A stretch of 64,000 bases of DNA. Origin: Cladopsammia gracilis (Eukaryota; Cnidaria; Anthozoa; Scleractinia; Dendrophylliidae). This document shows, in pieces, positions 44,931 through 57,014 of this stretch. The position numbers and the translations under genes were made by a program. How positions within the stretch are numbered: position 1 is the stretch's first letter; every line of letters starts with the position of its first letter. The notes below the pieces were generated by a model that did no database searches, was not told the origin of the DNA, and worked only from the letters and a program-made list of their open reading frames with translations. The stretch spans positions 1-64,000 of the forward strand of contig JAJGOT010000437.1 of the NCBI GenBank assembly GCA_022457155.1, given 5' to 3'.

Positions 44931-46234
44931 AAGGGACCGTTCATTATTTATGGGAGGGGGGGGGGGGGGATGGGTGAGAAAATGGGGGGACCTGAAATTT
45001 TAGCCACTGCAAAAGGGGTGGTCCTGGGGAAATTTTTTTGTTATGGAGGGGGGTCTTAAAATTTTGAACAGATGATGTCTTAAATAAAAAAGCGAAAACA
45101 TAACTACAGTGTACCAATAAGAGTGGGGCACCCCAGATTTCATGGCTGGGAGCCTTTGGGCTCTCTATGATTCTTCTAAGAGCACTGCCTTGCACAGTAT
45201 TTTGGTGCTGTCATGGAGCATGATTTCTAATTTTAATTTCTTTATTTGGTACTGTCATAATTGTACACAACATTACTTAAAGTTTTAACCCGCCATTAAA
45301 CATATAAAACTTACTGGATTATAACAGTATTAAACTGAGGGTTTTATTGATTGACGTTAAAAGTATTAATTAGTATTTGTAACCATAGCCAAAGGAATTC
45401 TCCTTATCTGCTACGTGGACATTAAGTTGAACAGTTCGTCCTTTGTCATCCTTGTAAGTGAGTCGACCCACCCACTTGCACCACTCCCAGTTTCTGGGTT
45501 GCTCAGTAGCAGTGGTTTTGTATATTGCAATAAATCTTTATATAGCCCAGCTGAGTATTGGTTGTGACAGTAAGAAACAACTATTAAAGTCTTAACTCTA
45601 GTTCTTCAAATGCACAGTGGACCAAGTGGTTGAATTTCTTCGATAAAGAAAACCACACAAGAGTCAAAATGCCATAAGTTGTAATAACTATTTATTAATA
45701 CATTTACTGAAAATTATTCTAAATTTTTTTCATTTCCTGTTACAACAATTTGTTATGGTTTTGTTGCTTTTATGTCTGGTTTATACTAGATTATGTTTGG
45801 TTTATACAGGTTTATGTCTCCTCCATATCCCCTCCCATCAAATCCTCACTCCCATCATACCCCTGGCCCATCATATCCCAAATTTACACGTATATGCTTA
45901 AAACTACATATGATATTAGAAGCACAGTTTTTAATATCAAGACAGCATTGCAGTCACCCCCAAATTTTCACCACTTTAGATCTGAAAACCAACACGCTAG
46001 CCACTACATCATCGCGCCCCCACAAAAATACGATTCATACAATACGACTTTTATTTTATAGAAATCAGATTAATAGTGGGGGGGGTATTGAAATTCTTCC
46101 CCAACAGAACAGGGGGGGCCTGAAAAAAATCCAGATTCACTAAGGGGGGGACATGAAAAAAAAATGGAAAATTTGTTAATTTCTCACCCATTCCCCCCCC
46201 CCCCCCCCCTCCCATAAATAATGAACGGTCCCTA
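44931..46234. mobile_element. 1.3-kb element with GGGACCGTTCATTATTTAT ends
   Basis: AGGGACCGTTCATTATTTAT followed by GGGAGGGGG at the left is mirrored exactly at the right. GATGGGTGAGAAA and its complement lie just inside. The ends carry G/C homopolymers (44948-44961 and about 46194-46209). The interior is non-coding with AT-rich text. TA flanks both sides but may be coincidental. Confidence 0.75.
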
Positions 46235-46809
46235 AATTAGTGGAAAACGTTTTGCTTTGTAATACATGCAGAATTTGGGAAAGTATTCCCTCAATTTTGT
46301 TGGATCATATTGATCATTTGCAATCTGATATTTCAACGAATTATGCCGATGGGACCGTTTCCAATAACCTAGTATACATCTGCCGTTGGGATCTCTAGTC
46401 TGTTGGGAAAAAAAAAGGATGATTTATGTGATAACATAACGCCCCGAAGAGTGAGAAGAGAGAATTTGAGGTGAGCAATTACATTGTACATGAAACATTA
46501 ATGAAACGTGATTTTCTTCTATCGTTCATTGTTCTTTCAGTGATAAGATTTGCTGCTAAAAGCATAATCAATTTTGAATGACACAGGCTGGAAAACTTCA
46601 ATTTTAATTAAATGAGAAATAGAACATGATCTTTATGTCAACAATCACTTGGACCGAGGTCATGTCAAGGATGCTTATATTAAATTGAGATAACTTGTAA
46701 TGCATTTGTTAAAGATGTTATGGCTCACATGTTATAAGCTTATTTAGTATTTTGTGAAAGAAGGGGTGCGTGACTCAGACAAAGTTTGCTGTCCGCTCAA
46801 AGGCTTTGT

Positions 46810-47225
46810 ATGAGCGTGACCCGGCGCGGGGGAGGGGGGGGGGGGGGGGAGGGGGGTACTCCCTTATATGACCTATACGGGGACGTGCCGCTGGACAGGG
46901 TATGGTTTTTGTCATTTTTGTCCTGAACAGGGTATATAATTTAACGCGAGTCTGTCCTAAACAGGGTATGGTTCCAGTTAACGTAGTGCTTGTGGTGACT
47001 TCCCTTGTCGTGATTAGCATATTCATGCGAAGGGGAAGTCGTTTTCGTTTCAGATCCGTCTACTATTTTTTTAAAGCTCAGATTAATAACCACGCACGAG
47101 TCGTGTCCTAGACAGGGTTTAAAATAGAGGGTGTTGTTCTACACGTCCAGGGTAGGTATTTTCGTTTCTTTTTTGTCCTAAACAGGGTCAGGGTCTCAGA
47201 CCCTCAGCGGCACTCCTATACCCAA
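46810..47225. repeat. G-tract repeat with ACAGGGTATGG words
   Basis: A G-rich run (about 46830-46855) is followed by TACTCCCTTATATGACCTA, GTGCCGCTGGACAGGGTATG and further CTAAACAGGGT words. It ends CAGACCCTCAGCGGCACTCC. It is non-coding and related to 20453-20864. Confidence 0.6.
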
Positions 47226-47639
47226 ATATTGGTGATGAGGTTTTGGATATGAAAAATCGGTGAACGTGATTTGAACGTTTTGTGCGCTTCAAATACAATA
47301 AATACAAGGCAATGTTACATTAGGAAGTGAAAAACTGATTCAAGAAATGTAAATTTTGACTTAAAATTCAACAAATTATGTGACGAGGCTGCACGGTGAA
47401 ATCCGATCATCGGACATTCAATCTATTACTGGCCCTACAGCGATAAGAAAACATTTCATGACTTGTGCCCAGAGGCAAAGAGAATAGTTTTTTTTTTTTT
47501 GTATCCTTCTTATACGACTAAGATGTTTGCATCGCTAGCTTGAAAAGAGATGCGTGAATAGGTTCCAAATGATCTGTATTGTCCCAAATTAACTGCCGTG
47601 TACCCAAATTTTAACTTTATACTAATTAGCAGTAGCTAA

Positions 47640-48060
47640 AAAAAACCGGGGGGGGGGGGGGGTCTCCCATATATAAGCTATACGGGTATGTGCCGCTGGA
47701 TGGGGTCTTTGACCTTCTGGGTCTGAGATGGGGTCTTAGTTTTGCTCACTAAGTCTGAGATGGGGTATACTTTTCCGTTCAATTTTCGAATTAAGTGATT
47801 TGTCATTTTTTTCCGGTACATTTTTCATCTGGAACCGTGCCTGTAGAAGTCGATTCAATGAGCGTGTATGGGTTTGACGCCTAATTCTGTCAATTTGTGT
47901 AAACAAACCCCTTTTTTGTATAAAGAGCCTTTTACCAAATTTAACTGTATGGTCTGAGATGGGGTAGCAAAAATAGAAATTTTAAATTTGAGATGGGGTA
48001 GAAGTTCTTAGGTTCCAGCGAAACACCCCCACCACCGACGCCCGGGGGATGCCCGTCGAA
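47640..48060. repeat. G-tract repeat with GAGATGGGGT words
   Basis: About 16 G are followed by TCTCCCATATATAAGCTATA, GTGCCGCTGGATGGGGTC and about five TCTGAGATGGGGTA words. It ends GCCCGGGGGATGCC. It has the same layout as 46810-47225 with a different inner word. A further piece continues to CCCCCCGGGT at 48325. Confidence 0.6.
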
Positions 48061-48769
48061 AATTTTGATTTAAACCCCTAAAGGAAACCAATCTGGGTCT
48101 GGCTCAAGCTTTTGTTGACCCCTAAAAGAGACCACTTTTAAACACAGACAAATGTATTATATTTATGTTTCTTCGCGTGCAACCCTAAACGAGACTTTGA
48201 CGGCAAAATATAATGGCGTTTTGCCCAGAACGTGAAGACCAAAAGTGAAGACCAAAATCCGAAATTTACACCCCTAAGCGAGACGACGAGCATCCCTGCC
48301 CCTTTCATATGGGAGTCCCCCCGGGTTTCGACGGTGATCGGGAGACTAAAATTGATGGTTTTTGAGAGGCGCGCTACGTAGAAACATCCGTTATGTTGCG
48401 TCAGTTTTTTCACATGGTTTGGCCATGTTCTCTCTGGCAGATAGTTTTGCAATAGTGGCGTGATTTTCTCAACTGTTTTGTTCATTGTGTATGGCATAAG
48501 CTGTACACGTGGACAGGGTCATATCCGGAGTTTAAAACCAAGTGGACATTTTTGAAAGTGCTAACTCAGTCAGGTTAGTTACTCGAACTTGTTGCTACAC
48601 TGTGCTGACGATCCGCAATAACGGCGAAATACCTATCCGCAGTTGCATTTAAACTTTCGGTTTGGTCTCAATCATGCCATTGTTGCGTTACTTTTTCAAC
48701 GCAGTTGTCAGCCCTTGCTTCTTATAGTACCGTCGAAAGGGCCGAGACGGCCTGAATTCGTTTCTTGCT

Positions 48770-48810
48770 TGTAGCAGGGCGAAAATAAAGAATTTGAAAA
48801 AAAAAAAAGA
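48770..48810 (+). other. Poly(A)-tailed sequence, possible retrocopy end
   Basis: AATAAAGAATTTG followed by 12 A resembles a polyadenylated transcript end inserted in the plus orientation. The source sequence upstream (48650-48785) is not recognised and no target duplication was found. Confidence 0.3.
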
Positions 48811-49087
48811 ATTGTGTATTTCAAACATGTGTACCAAAGCCTTTTGACCAGCAAAAAATAAAGGAAAACTATTTTTGGTCGCGAAATCGAGCAGACCGCT
48901 TTTAGCGGGACTGCCACTTAACGCTAACAGACGTACCACTAATCGAAAAACGGAAAACAGAGATATTTCAGCCGATCCACATCTGAATAAATTACAAGAA
49001 AAATATTAAACATCAAACAACATTTAACAGACCGGGCCCTATGGAATATATGAATGGTCGATGTTTTAAAATATATTAAAGTGAAGT

Positions 49088-49560
49088 CGCTTAGCGAGTG
49101 ACAACCGGACATCTCGTGAAAAGTTGCTTAAAGTTAAGGCAGGAAAGCGAGTCGGCAGTTAATTTTAGCCAATGAGAAGCCAGTTGTGGTCATTTATCCG
49201 ACAAGGCATTCAAATCGGAGATAAAGCACGCGTTCTATTTTCATGCCTTTCTCGTCGCATATTTGCGTCTTGTTGTACTAGATGTGGTCGATTAGCGAGT
49301 GACAACCGGAAATTTCGTGAAAAGAGTTGCTTTTCAGCTCGCTTAAAGTTATTAAAGCGAGTCAGCTCAATTGAATTGAACTCTCGTTAAATTTAAGGCA
49401 CGAAAGCAGGTAGCTTAAGCGATTTGGCAATGAAGTTTAGCCAATGAAAAGCCAGTTGTGGTCATTTATCAAACAAGGCTGTCAAATTGGAAAAAAAAGC
49501 GTTCTATTTTCATGCCTCTCTCGTCGCATATTTGTGTCTTGTTGTACTAAATGTGGTCCA
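49088..49560 (+). repeat. Imperfect tandem duplication of about 200-270 bp
   Basis: TTAGCGAGTGACAACCGG occurs at 49092 and 49292. AAGCCAGTTGTGGTCATTTA occurs at 49177 and 49449. The second unit has about 70 extra bases. No coding function is seen. Confidence 0.75.
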
Positions 49561-50042
49561 ACCAAATTGGAAAGAAACTGGAATGATTGCATCTAAAAAC
49601 GAAGTATTCTCGCCAAATATTCTAAGGTAGTAGGTGCCGGCGCTCTCATTGCGTCAATGGTGGCGCAATTTCTGCGAAAAATAGCTCAAGACGTCTTTAA
49701 TATGGCTTTGCATGCGTGGGCCGGCCAACGCTCACAGTTTCTTTCGGTGACTATGGCTCCTGGCAAAATATATTGTTGTTGCTCATTTATATTAGATTCG
49801 GCATATGTGGAGGGGCCTAATTTGAATGCATTATACAATGGATTTACTTTTGCGCACAATTAACGTTAATGTCCCTTTTTTAGTAGTCATTGGAATACTG
49901 AATCATTGCTAATACGGTTTGATTTATGAAAGAGTTATTTCAATTTGAAATGGGTATTAAATGTTGAGGTGTCATGATTATGTAATAGTATGTTAGAAAG
50001 GTAAGATTTTGCTGATTAAGCTAACTAAAACACTTTCGAATT

Positions 50043-50228
50043 TGGTTTTAACGACTGAGTCGATAAGGTAAATTAGCCACCGTAAAAATATTCGAGAAAG
50101 CTGACGTTTCGAGCGCTAGCCCTTCGTCGGAGCGAATTCGCTCCGACGAAGGGCTAGCGCTCGAAACGTCAGCTTTCTCGAATCTTTTTACGGTGGCTAA
50201 TTTACCTTATCGACTCAGTCGATAAAAC
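50043..50228. repeat. Near-perfect 186-bp hairpin
   Basis: Two arms of about 93 bp meet at GAGCGAATTCGCTC. Each arm contains CGACGAAGGGC-TAGC-GCTCGAAACGTCAGC, the motif family seen in the hammerhead-like repeats. Outer words are TTATCGACT and AGTCGATAA. Only one or two mismatches are seen. Confidence 0.85.
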
Positions 50229-50399
50229 CAAATTCTTGTGCTTCACCCCCACCGACGCAGCACCACAGTTTCTCTAGAAACTAACCCCATTTAAAACACT
50301 TTCGGCTTGACTATGCACGAGTATGGATTTGGCTTTTGTTCTGTCGGTTTTGGAATATTGAATCATTGCCATATGAAGCACTCATCAGTCAAATATTTC

Positions 50400-50829
50400 A
50401 ATAGTATTGCAGGAGAAAATCCAGATGATATTAAAGTTTTGAAAACAGCTCCAACTGGGAAAGCTGCTTTCGATATTAGAGGCAATACATTTTACACACG
50501 ACATTCAAGTTTTCCAGTTTCAACCATGTTTCAATTTAGAAATAATGAGACAAAAAGATGCCAAAAAAATTGCAGAGCTACTTAATCGCATGAGAAAGGG
50601 AAAACATACTAAACATAATATTGCCATTTTAAATCGAAGAGTTCTTAATGTAAAATCAAAAGAAAAAAAATATCATATGAATATTTCCTATTTATGTCCT
50701 ACAAATGCATCAGTAGATGATCACAACAATGCTATTTATAACATTCACTTACAACCACTCATTTCACAGTCAAAAACCGTTGATAAGCCTCCACTAGTTC
50801 TAACCACTTCTGCAGTCACCGGCAAATGA
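50400..50829 (+). pseudogene. PIF1-like helicase fragment, Helitron type
   Basis: The front part reads ENPDDIKVLKTAPTGKAAF, motif Ia of PIF1/Helitron helicases. After a frame change near 50530 it continues LEIMRQKDAKKIAELLNRM and LCPTNASVDDHNNAIYN, blocks from further along the same helicase. The segment that should hold Walker B (DEISM) and the following Asp-Gln motif is missing, and Walker A upstream is not present. An internal deletion and a 5' truncation therefore made this a relic. TGA ends it at 50829. Helitrons replicate by a rolling circle using this helicase. Confidence 0.75.
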
Positions 50830-51035
50830 ATTTTAAAGCCTTCATACCGCAGCCTTTACGTTCTTTATTTCGCAAGACTCCACTTTCTGTTCTACCGTAA
50901 AGTGAACTTCATCCCTGTTCATCCGTTGCTTCAATAACTAAATGTCCTCGCGGAATAAAATGACATTATTGCCTTGTTCATAAAATCTTTGTCGCGTATG
51001 TACTGTTCGGAAAAACTGAACACTCGATTTTACCA

Positions 51036-51060
51036 CCCCCACCCCCCCCCCCCCCCCCCA
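51036..51060. repeat. C homopolymer tract
   Basis: ACCACCCCCA is followed by about 18 C, about 70 bases before the inner edge of the right arm. Confidence 0.9.
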
Positions 51061-51433
51061 AATCAATATTCTCCTTTTTTGTTAACCTCACGTTCTAACG
51101 CATTAACGAGATGGCTTTAAGAGCCCTTTGATTTCTCTTTGGTTTATATTTCTTTGCTATTTTTTTTTTTACAAAAGCCTAATTATGTTGAAAATAGCCA
51201 CATCATAGTATTTGTCCCTAATACTGAAAGGGGATTCTGAAGGGTGATCGATTGCTTCACTGCAATTTGAAAATAACTGTAACTGCTTTCATCACTTCTC
51301 GCGACTTTTCCTTCCCATTTCAAGATAATAAAGCAAGCTTTAAGCCAGCTCCCGACCACAATCGTGAAATGACGATATACCAGACGGGACAGTGTCCCTT
51401 TAATCTTTAATGCAAGTGTAATTCGAGAGTCAC

Positions 51434-51439
51434 TTTATT
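51434..51439 (-). promoter_or_regulatory. Polyadenylation signal AATAAA of right gene
   Basis: This is the reverse-strand hexamer about 130 bases beyond the right gene's stop, the mirror of 15236-15241. Confidence 0.55.
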
Positions 51440-51571
51440 TTTAGTTTAACTTTTCCTCATGTTTACTTACACAAGTTTAATGAGCGCGATCACCGTCACT
51501 TATGTTGCTTTAACCACTATTTTAACTAATATCAGGTTTATGTAAAGACACACGATTATCATAGTGCTTCA

Positions 51572-54500
51572 TTAATTGTACTCTATGTTTTCAGCCATCT
51601 TTCCCAATTTCCCACTTTTTTGCTCCAGGTGTTTCTGGAACGCTTTCAGAATGGCAATAAAATGATCCAGCATAGTTGCGTCACAGTTGGAACCCGCCTC
51701 TTCAATACAGCCAATATAATCTGAAAACGAAGTCCCAAGGTTGTTTTCCATCCCTATCTTAGCCAGGGTCACATCTCGTGTTATGCATTTGCGCACGGCA
51801 TCTCCAACACACGTTTTGTAGCTGTCCTTCTCTGTCGGCAGAAAAAAATAAATCAATATTATTATTATATTTTTTATACCCTACGGAAAGCTGGAGCTGG
51901 CCAAGATTCTACAGCACGGACTACATGTCTGAGAATTGGTCTTGCTGTCTTGGTTTATTTGATTGCCGTTAATTAGATGATATTTATCAAATTCTACTAT
52001 TGGCAACATGTCAACCATGCTTGTCACTTTCGGTGCGTTGTTATTCAAAAATTCGGCACTTGGGCTGCTGGGATCGTTTGGGTACTCAGCGGTCGTTACT
52101 GTGGTTTCCCAAAGCAACGTTTTAACCATTCATGGCTCGTATTGGTTACCCAAACGATCCCAGAAATCTCAAAACAGCTGGTACTTAGTATTCCTAAAGT
52201 TTGTCGTAAAGCGAATTATCTAAGAAGATGAGATTTTCTTTTCTGACTAATTTCGGTTAAATTCTAATACTTCAGGGATGGAAGATATGTGTATTTAAGT
52301 TTCTAGCATAGAAAATCTATAAATGTCCTTTTTACCTTGGTTTGGTTAATATTTACACGATTTAAAGGTTTTTTTAGGCAAAGTTGGTATCTGTGCTCAA
52401 TTTATAAGAATAAAAATAGATAAATTGCTTTTCATTGTTCAGTTCAATTCTGGCATATCCTTCGAAGGTTGCATACGAATATGCTCTTAAAACAGTAAAT
52501 TACTTACCAACATTCGGCAAATTCTCTTTTTTCATTATGCCTAGAATAAATCAGAACCACGGACATCAAAATTGCATCTCGGATAGTAATTTTAGATTTT
52601 CTTAACAAGCAATACAGTTTGAGCACTCTCTGGATTGGGTGGAGAGCCTCATAAGAGGTGTTCACTATTGGCATATTGCTTCGCTCACTGCTCGCAGTTT
52701 GAGCACTCTCGTGACTCCACAATGCAATCCAACAATGTGTAACCGTACATCCTGTGCCCAAGTTCAGGAGTTGCCATAAAGCCATTATGGTAACAACCGG
52801 GAGGGCACATTGTATACATAATTGTATGTTACGCTCACTGTTCATACAGTTTGAGCACTCTCTGGATTGGGTGGAGAGCCTCATAAGAGGTGTTCACTAT
52901 TGGCATATTGCTTCGCTCACTACTCGCAGTTTGAGCACTCTCGTGACTCCACAATGCAATCAAACAATGTGTAACCGTACATCCTGTGCCCAAGTTTAGG
53001 AGTTGACATAAAGCCATTATGGTAACAACCGGGAGGGCACATTGTATACATAATTGTATATATATATATATATATAGTGCAACTTTCGGTCCTTATATTT
53101 GTATTTTGCTCTGCATATCTATGCATAGAGCACTCATAGAACAAGTAAAACAGCCTATACATTGTTTAATATTACATTGGAACAACAGGCTTGCAAATTG
53201 AAATTCAGACTAAGTTCAAGAAATTTCAAGAGAAGACACCTACTTATCTACAATCAAAGGGCTCTAAGATCCATGGGAATATGAAACAACGTAAGAATAG
53301 TTTTAATTGTTCGTTATGTTTTGTTATTAGCGGCGTTTATTTGTAGTAAATAAATACATCCATATTGTGAAACGAGACAGCTGGATAAAGTAGTACACTG
53401 GGTAATTACCAACAACGGTTTACAGCCGAGTTAGGGAGCGATGACAGCGATCGAGTGACATTTCACTCATCGCAACGAAAGAAACGGGATCGTGAATTTT
53501 CCATAAGACAGGGCAAAACCTGAAAATATACCTGTAGCCATTATGATTTTCTTCAGTTCGTCGGTCTGCATGTCTTTGCAAAGTCCTGCTCTCTTCATAA
53601 TTACCATGAGCTGCCAATCATAAGCGAGCATGAAGTGGAGCATATCGGGGACCGGTGATGTGTAGTCAGCAGGGTCTGTGTCTATAATACACTGAACGAA
53701 TTCCTGTGACGAGTAAAGAAAAGTTTAGCGAGACAGAAAGGAAGGTTGATGGTACCAGGTCTCTGTTTACCTCCTGAACTGAACTGAACTGAAGTAGTTT
53801 TATCATGGACCTGCGTTCTACGTCTTACAAAGAGTTGTAAATTAGTGGCTGGTCTAGGATTCTTAAACTTGTACAAAACAGTCGAAAAAAAAAAAAAGGA
53901 AATTATATATACAATTGACACCTTAAAAGCTGCCTGGGAACAAAAAAAGTTTACTTATAACAAGTTTATGTTCTCCACGCTCGTAAAGTTTCAATAAGGT
54001 GGATAATTTTCTTTTGGCGACACAACATAAATGTTAAACAGGAGATAGTTCACTGCATGAGCTGGGTCAGACAAGCTCCCACATATACTTATGATGAAAT
54101 TAAAGTCGACTTGATTGAAAGAAGTGTTATCATAACACCGATCTGAGGACGTCAATGTTTTTGCATATTAACATTTTTCTCTAAACTTTTTAATTTCGTT
54201 AAATTGCTGCAAGAAAACAATTTTGGAACTGGAAAGTGCCTTTTGAAAATGACTTTTGTGGAACGTATGAATATTTAATTGCACAGCCTGCAATGCAAAC
54301 ATTGACTGAGTGCCCGCGCAGTTAACCCTATTCGGCCTGGGGGGGGGGGGGGGGGGGGCACAAAGTGCCCGCGCTAACTTTCAACATTCATAACTTCCTT
54401 AATATGTATGCAAACGCCATCAAACTTTGTGACTTTTCTTAAAATTTATCTGGCAACAATTTCATATGACAATTGTTTGATCACGTGACTTGATGTTTCC

Positions 54501-55275
54501 ATGGCAACAAGATTTTGACAGCCATGTTTTTTGAAAATTGCATATTTAGACCTTTGAATGAAGAAAAACAACGTTTATTGGTGTAACTTTTATATTTTTA
54601 CGTCATTTAGCGTTTATTTATTGGTTTTGATTAATTTTGGGTGAATTTGGACGGTTTTTAAGAGGTTTTGAAAAAATTCAGAAATCCAAGATGGCGGATC
54701 CAAGATGGCGGCCGCATAACTAATTACCTAATAACTACGTCATATGACGTCATCGTTCCATTATGCGGACCGCAAAGGAGACAGTTCTGGACGTACTATG
54801 TACCATCTAGGTTTCATTGTCATAGCCTTGATCTTCTTGAAGTTACGAAGGGGGGGCACAATGTGCCCCCCCCCCCCCCCCCCAGGCTCAGAAACTCAAA
54901 AAACGCACAGGCCGAATAGGGTTAACTTGCTTTTGAAGTTTTGAAATATAAATATGTCGAAGACAGCTCATTTTCAGCTGGACAAAAATATATCACCCCT
55001 TCCTTTCTTATAAAAACATTGAGTCTTAATTGGTTCATCTTGTCTACAGAGAGCCTACCCAACAGAAGTTACTTGAGATTAAGCCTTACCTTTAAACATT
55101 TGCAGGTTTGTTCCATCAGCTCATCCTCGTTGTTGGGATCAATAACGACTGCACGCCAATTTGATCCAGCACACTTAAGTGCTGCATTATTAGCAACTTC
55201 GCGATCTAAGGCATGCCCGCTCACAAAGGAAATGAAAGAAACAGCAACAATAACGGAGACTGTCGTTGAAAACAT
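51572..55275 (-). CDS. Secreted cysteine-rich protein, four exons (right copy)
   Basis: This is the second copy of the gene at 8345-15102, on the minus strand and facing it tail to tail. Exon 1 is 55275-55090, exon 2 53703-53532, exon 3 52540-52508, exon 4 51831-51572. Splice borders, phases and length (216 residues) are preserved. Exon 4 encodes an identical protein. Exons 2 and 3 show only silent changes. Exon 1 has one replacement (Ile for Thr after ArgAlaValVal). The signal peptide and all nine mature cysteines are intact. Intron 1 contains a piggyBac-like MITE absent from the left gene. Intron 2 is about 1 kb and lacks the left copy's hairpin and MITE. Both copies look functional. If the arms are really haplotypes wrongly joined, these are alleles. 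Confidence 0.85.
52613..53076. repeat. Two tandem 232-bp units in right intron 2
   Basis: TACAGTTTGAGCACTCTCTGG starts at 52613 and again at 52845. The second unit ends in a short TA run (53056-53076). The units are nearly identical and include a self-repeat GTTTGAGCACTCTC at both ends of the first half. At the same microsatellite the left arm instead has the hairpin element and long TA run. Confidence 0.85.
54326..54921. mobile_element. piggyBac-like MITE in intron 1, right arm only
   Basis: This is the same family as 13499-14067 but at a different target. TTAA lies at 54322-54325 and 54922-54925, with CCCTATTCGGCCTGG ends. The left arm retains the unfilled AGTTAACTGC site near 8700. It contains paired AAGATGGCGG words at 54689-54710, TGACGTCA near 54745, and G and C homopolymers of 16-20 bases just inside the ends. 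Confidence 0.9.
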
Positions 55276-55556
55276 ATTTGACAAACCAAGGACTCCTAAA
55301 ATAAATTGGGCAAAAAACAGAGAGGTCGATTGACATGTGCAGAAAAAATAGTATTTTGTAAAAGAGACCACATGTAATTTTTGGTGGAGATGTTAAAACG
55401 AGATGGTTAACAAATTTTGCACAATACAGAACTAAGGATAAAAAAAGTAATTATTTTTTCATCTTAAAGTGAAGTTTGGCGACTTGTATTGATTGAACTA
55501 CGGAAATCGGCATGTAAAAATACAATGTGCTCCATTCTTTCTTATCTCGTGAATAA

Positions 55557-55703
55557 ACCTAATTCAATAGAGGTTAACGTTGCTTTGGGCATTTGGAAGT
55601 TGTTGTTTGGCGGTCACTAAAGCAAAGCATTGCATTGTGTTCCGTATGCGGAAACGCCGATGCCCAATTACCAATTGGCAAAGCAACATTTATTGAATTA
55701 GGT
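55557..55703. mobile_element. MITE with ACCTAATTCAATA ends (right)
   Basis: This is the mirror of 7919-8058, upstream of the right-arm gene, with the same inverted ends. Confidence 0.65.
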
Positions 55704-55911
55704 ATACGCAAAGCTTTGAAAAAGATATAGTATCTTTATCTCCTTTCTTCCTTCCCTTTATCCATCCTTCCATGGGCTGTCAAAGTTTATCGGTAGTTCA
55801 TTTTTTCCCCAAAAGCAAAGAAATATATATTAGGAATACTCGTCCACAGAAAAAGACATTACATTATCAACACGATAAACCGACGCTTCGCGTTTAGAGC
55901 CCTTTGATGGC

Positions 55912-56090
55912 AATATACTATTTTGCTAATGTTGTGTTTCCAGTGCATCTTGGGTAGTTCTAGTCCTTTGTGGGGGCAAACGGCCAAAATTAAAATTTCA
56001 AATTACCTGCCAAACTGGTCGTTTCCCCCCACAAAGGACTGGAACTACCCAAGATGCACTGGGAACACAACATTAGCAAAATAGTCTATT
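55912..56090. mobile_element. Palindromic MITE, long arms (right)
   Basis: This is the mirror of 7532-7710, with the same terminal AATAGACTATTTTGC word (one arm end altered to AATATACTATTTTGC). Confidence 0.75.
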
Positions 56091-57014
56091 AAAACCGATC
56101 TATAGCTAAGGATTTCATATGGATCTTTCAACATAACAAGAAAAGTTTAAACTATTTAAAGATTTAATCACGTTTTCTCAACAAGCGACACCGGGAATCG
56201 CTTGCCCGCGTTCGAATCCAGGTAAAGACGTTTAATTTTTATTATTTTTGTTACCTTTCTCTTCTTTATTGAAACGGAAATTTGATGAAGGCATCGAAAT
56301 TAAAAACTGACGTTCTGAAATTAATAAAAGTGCGATCCAAAACACTCGGCTTTAATAATCTGTGGCGAATTTTTTTTACGACCCCATTTCCACGGTGACA
56401 CCGATGAAAGGAAACTTCGACATGGAATTGTTGTTCAAGTGTATACCTTAATACATCATGAATGTTTGAGCAAAGAATCATTTCTTTACAGACTTTCTTA
56501 TTTCTTTTGGCTTTTGGCGTTTGAAGTCATTCAATTTTCAAAAATCCTATCGAACCGTGTTAACCTCACTATATCGATTTAGTTGTGCAGTTATCTTGAT
56601 ATCATAACTTATATTTTAAAATCAAACGCAGCAGTGTCCTGGAGTGAAGTGTTGACCAACCTGTTTCAAGCACCTTACAAATATATTGTTATTTTCCTTA
56701 AAACAAGCAATATCTGGGCCTGTTTACGACGAAATCAAGCCTTTACCTTTATTTCGAAGAATATAGCGCATTTCGGCCCATTAACTAAACTGGAAAGTTT
56801 GGTTTTGAGAAGCACGAAGATTCGTGTTTTGCCCAATCTTTCAGATAAGAGAATTAACACAGAGCATATGTTCAGGGTGCTTTGATAGTAAAAAGAACAA
56901 TTTCATGTTCTATTCAAAGTGGCCTAAATGCGGAGTACATTGCTTTTCTGCGCAAAGTTTGTGATAAGTGATTGTTTCAAAATCGGAATCGGATAATTAA
57001 AATCGACAAATTTG

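Noticed and set aside
48138..48497. 119-codon minus-strand frame
   Set aside because: It lies largely in G-tract repeat DNA with no recognised domain.
49657..49863. 68-codon frame near the tandem duplication
   Set aside because: It has no splice-like borders, signal peptide or family motif.
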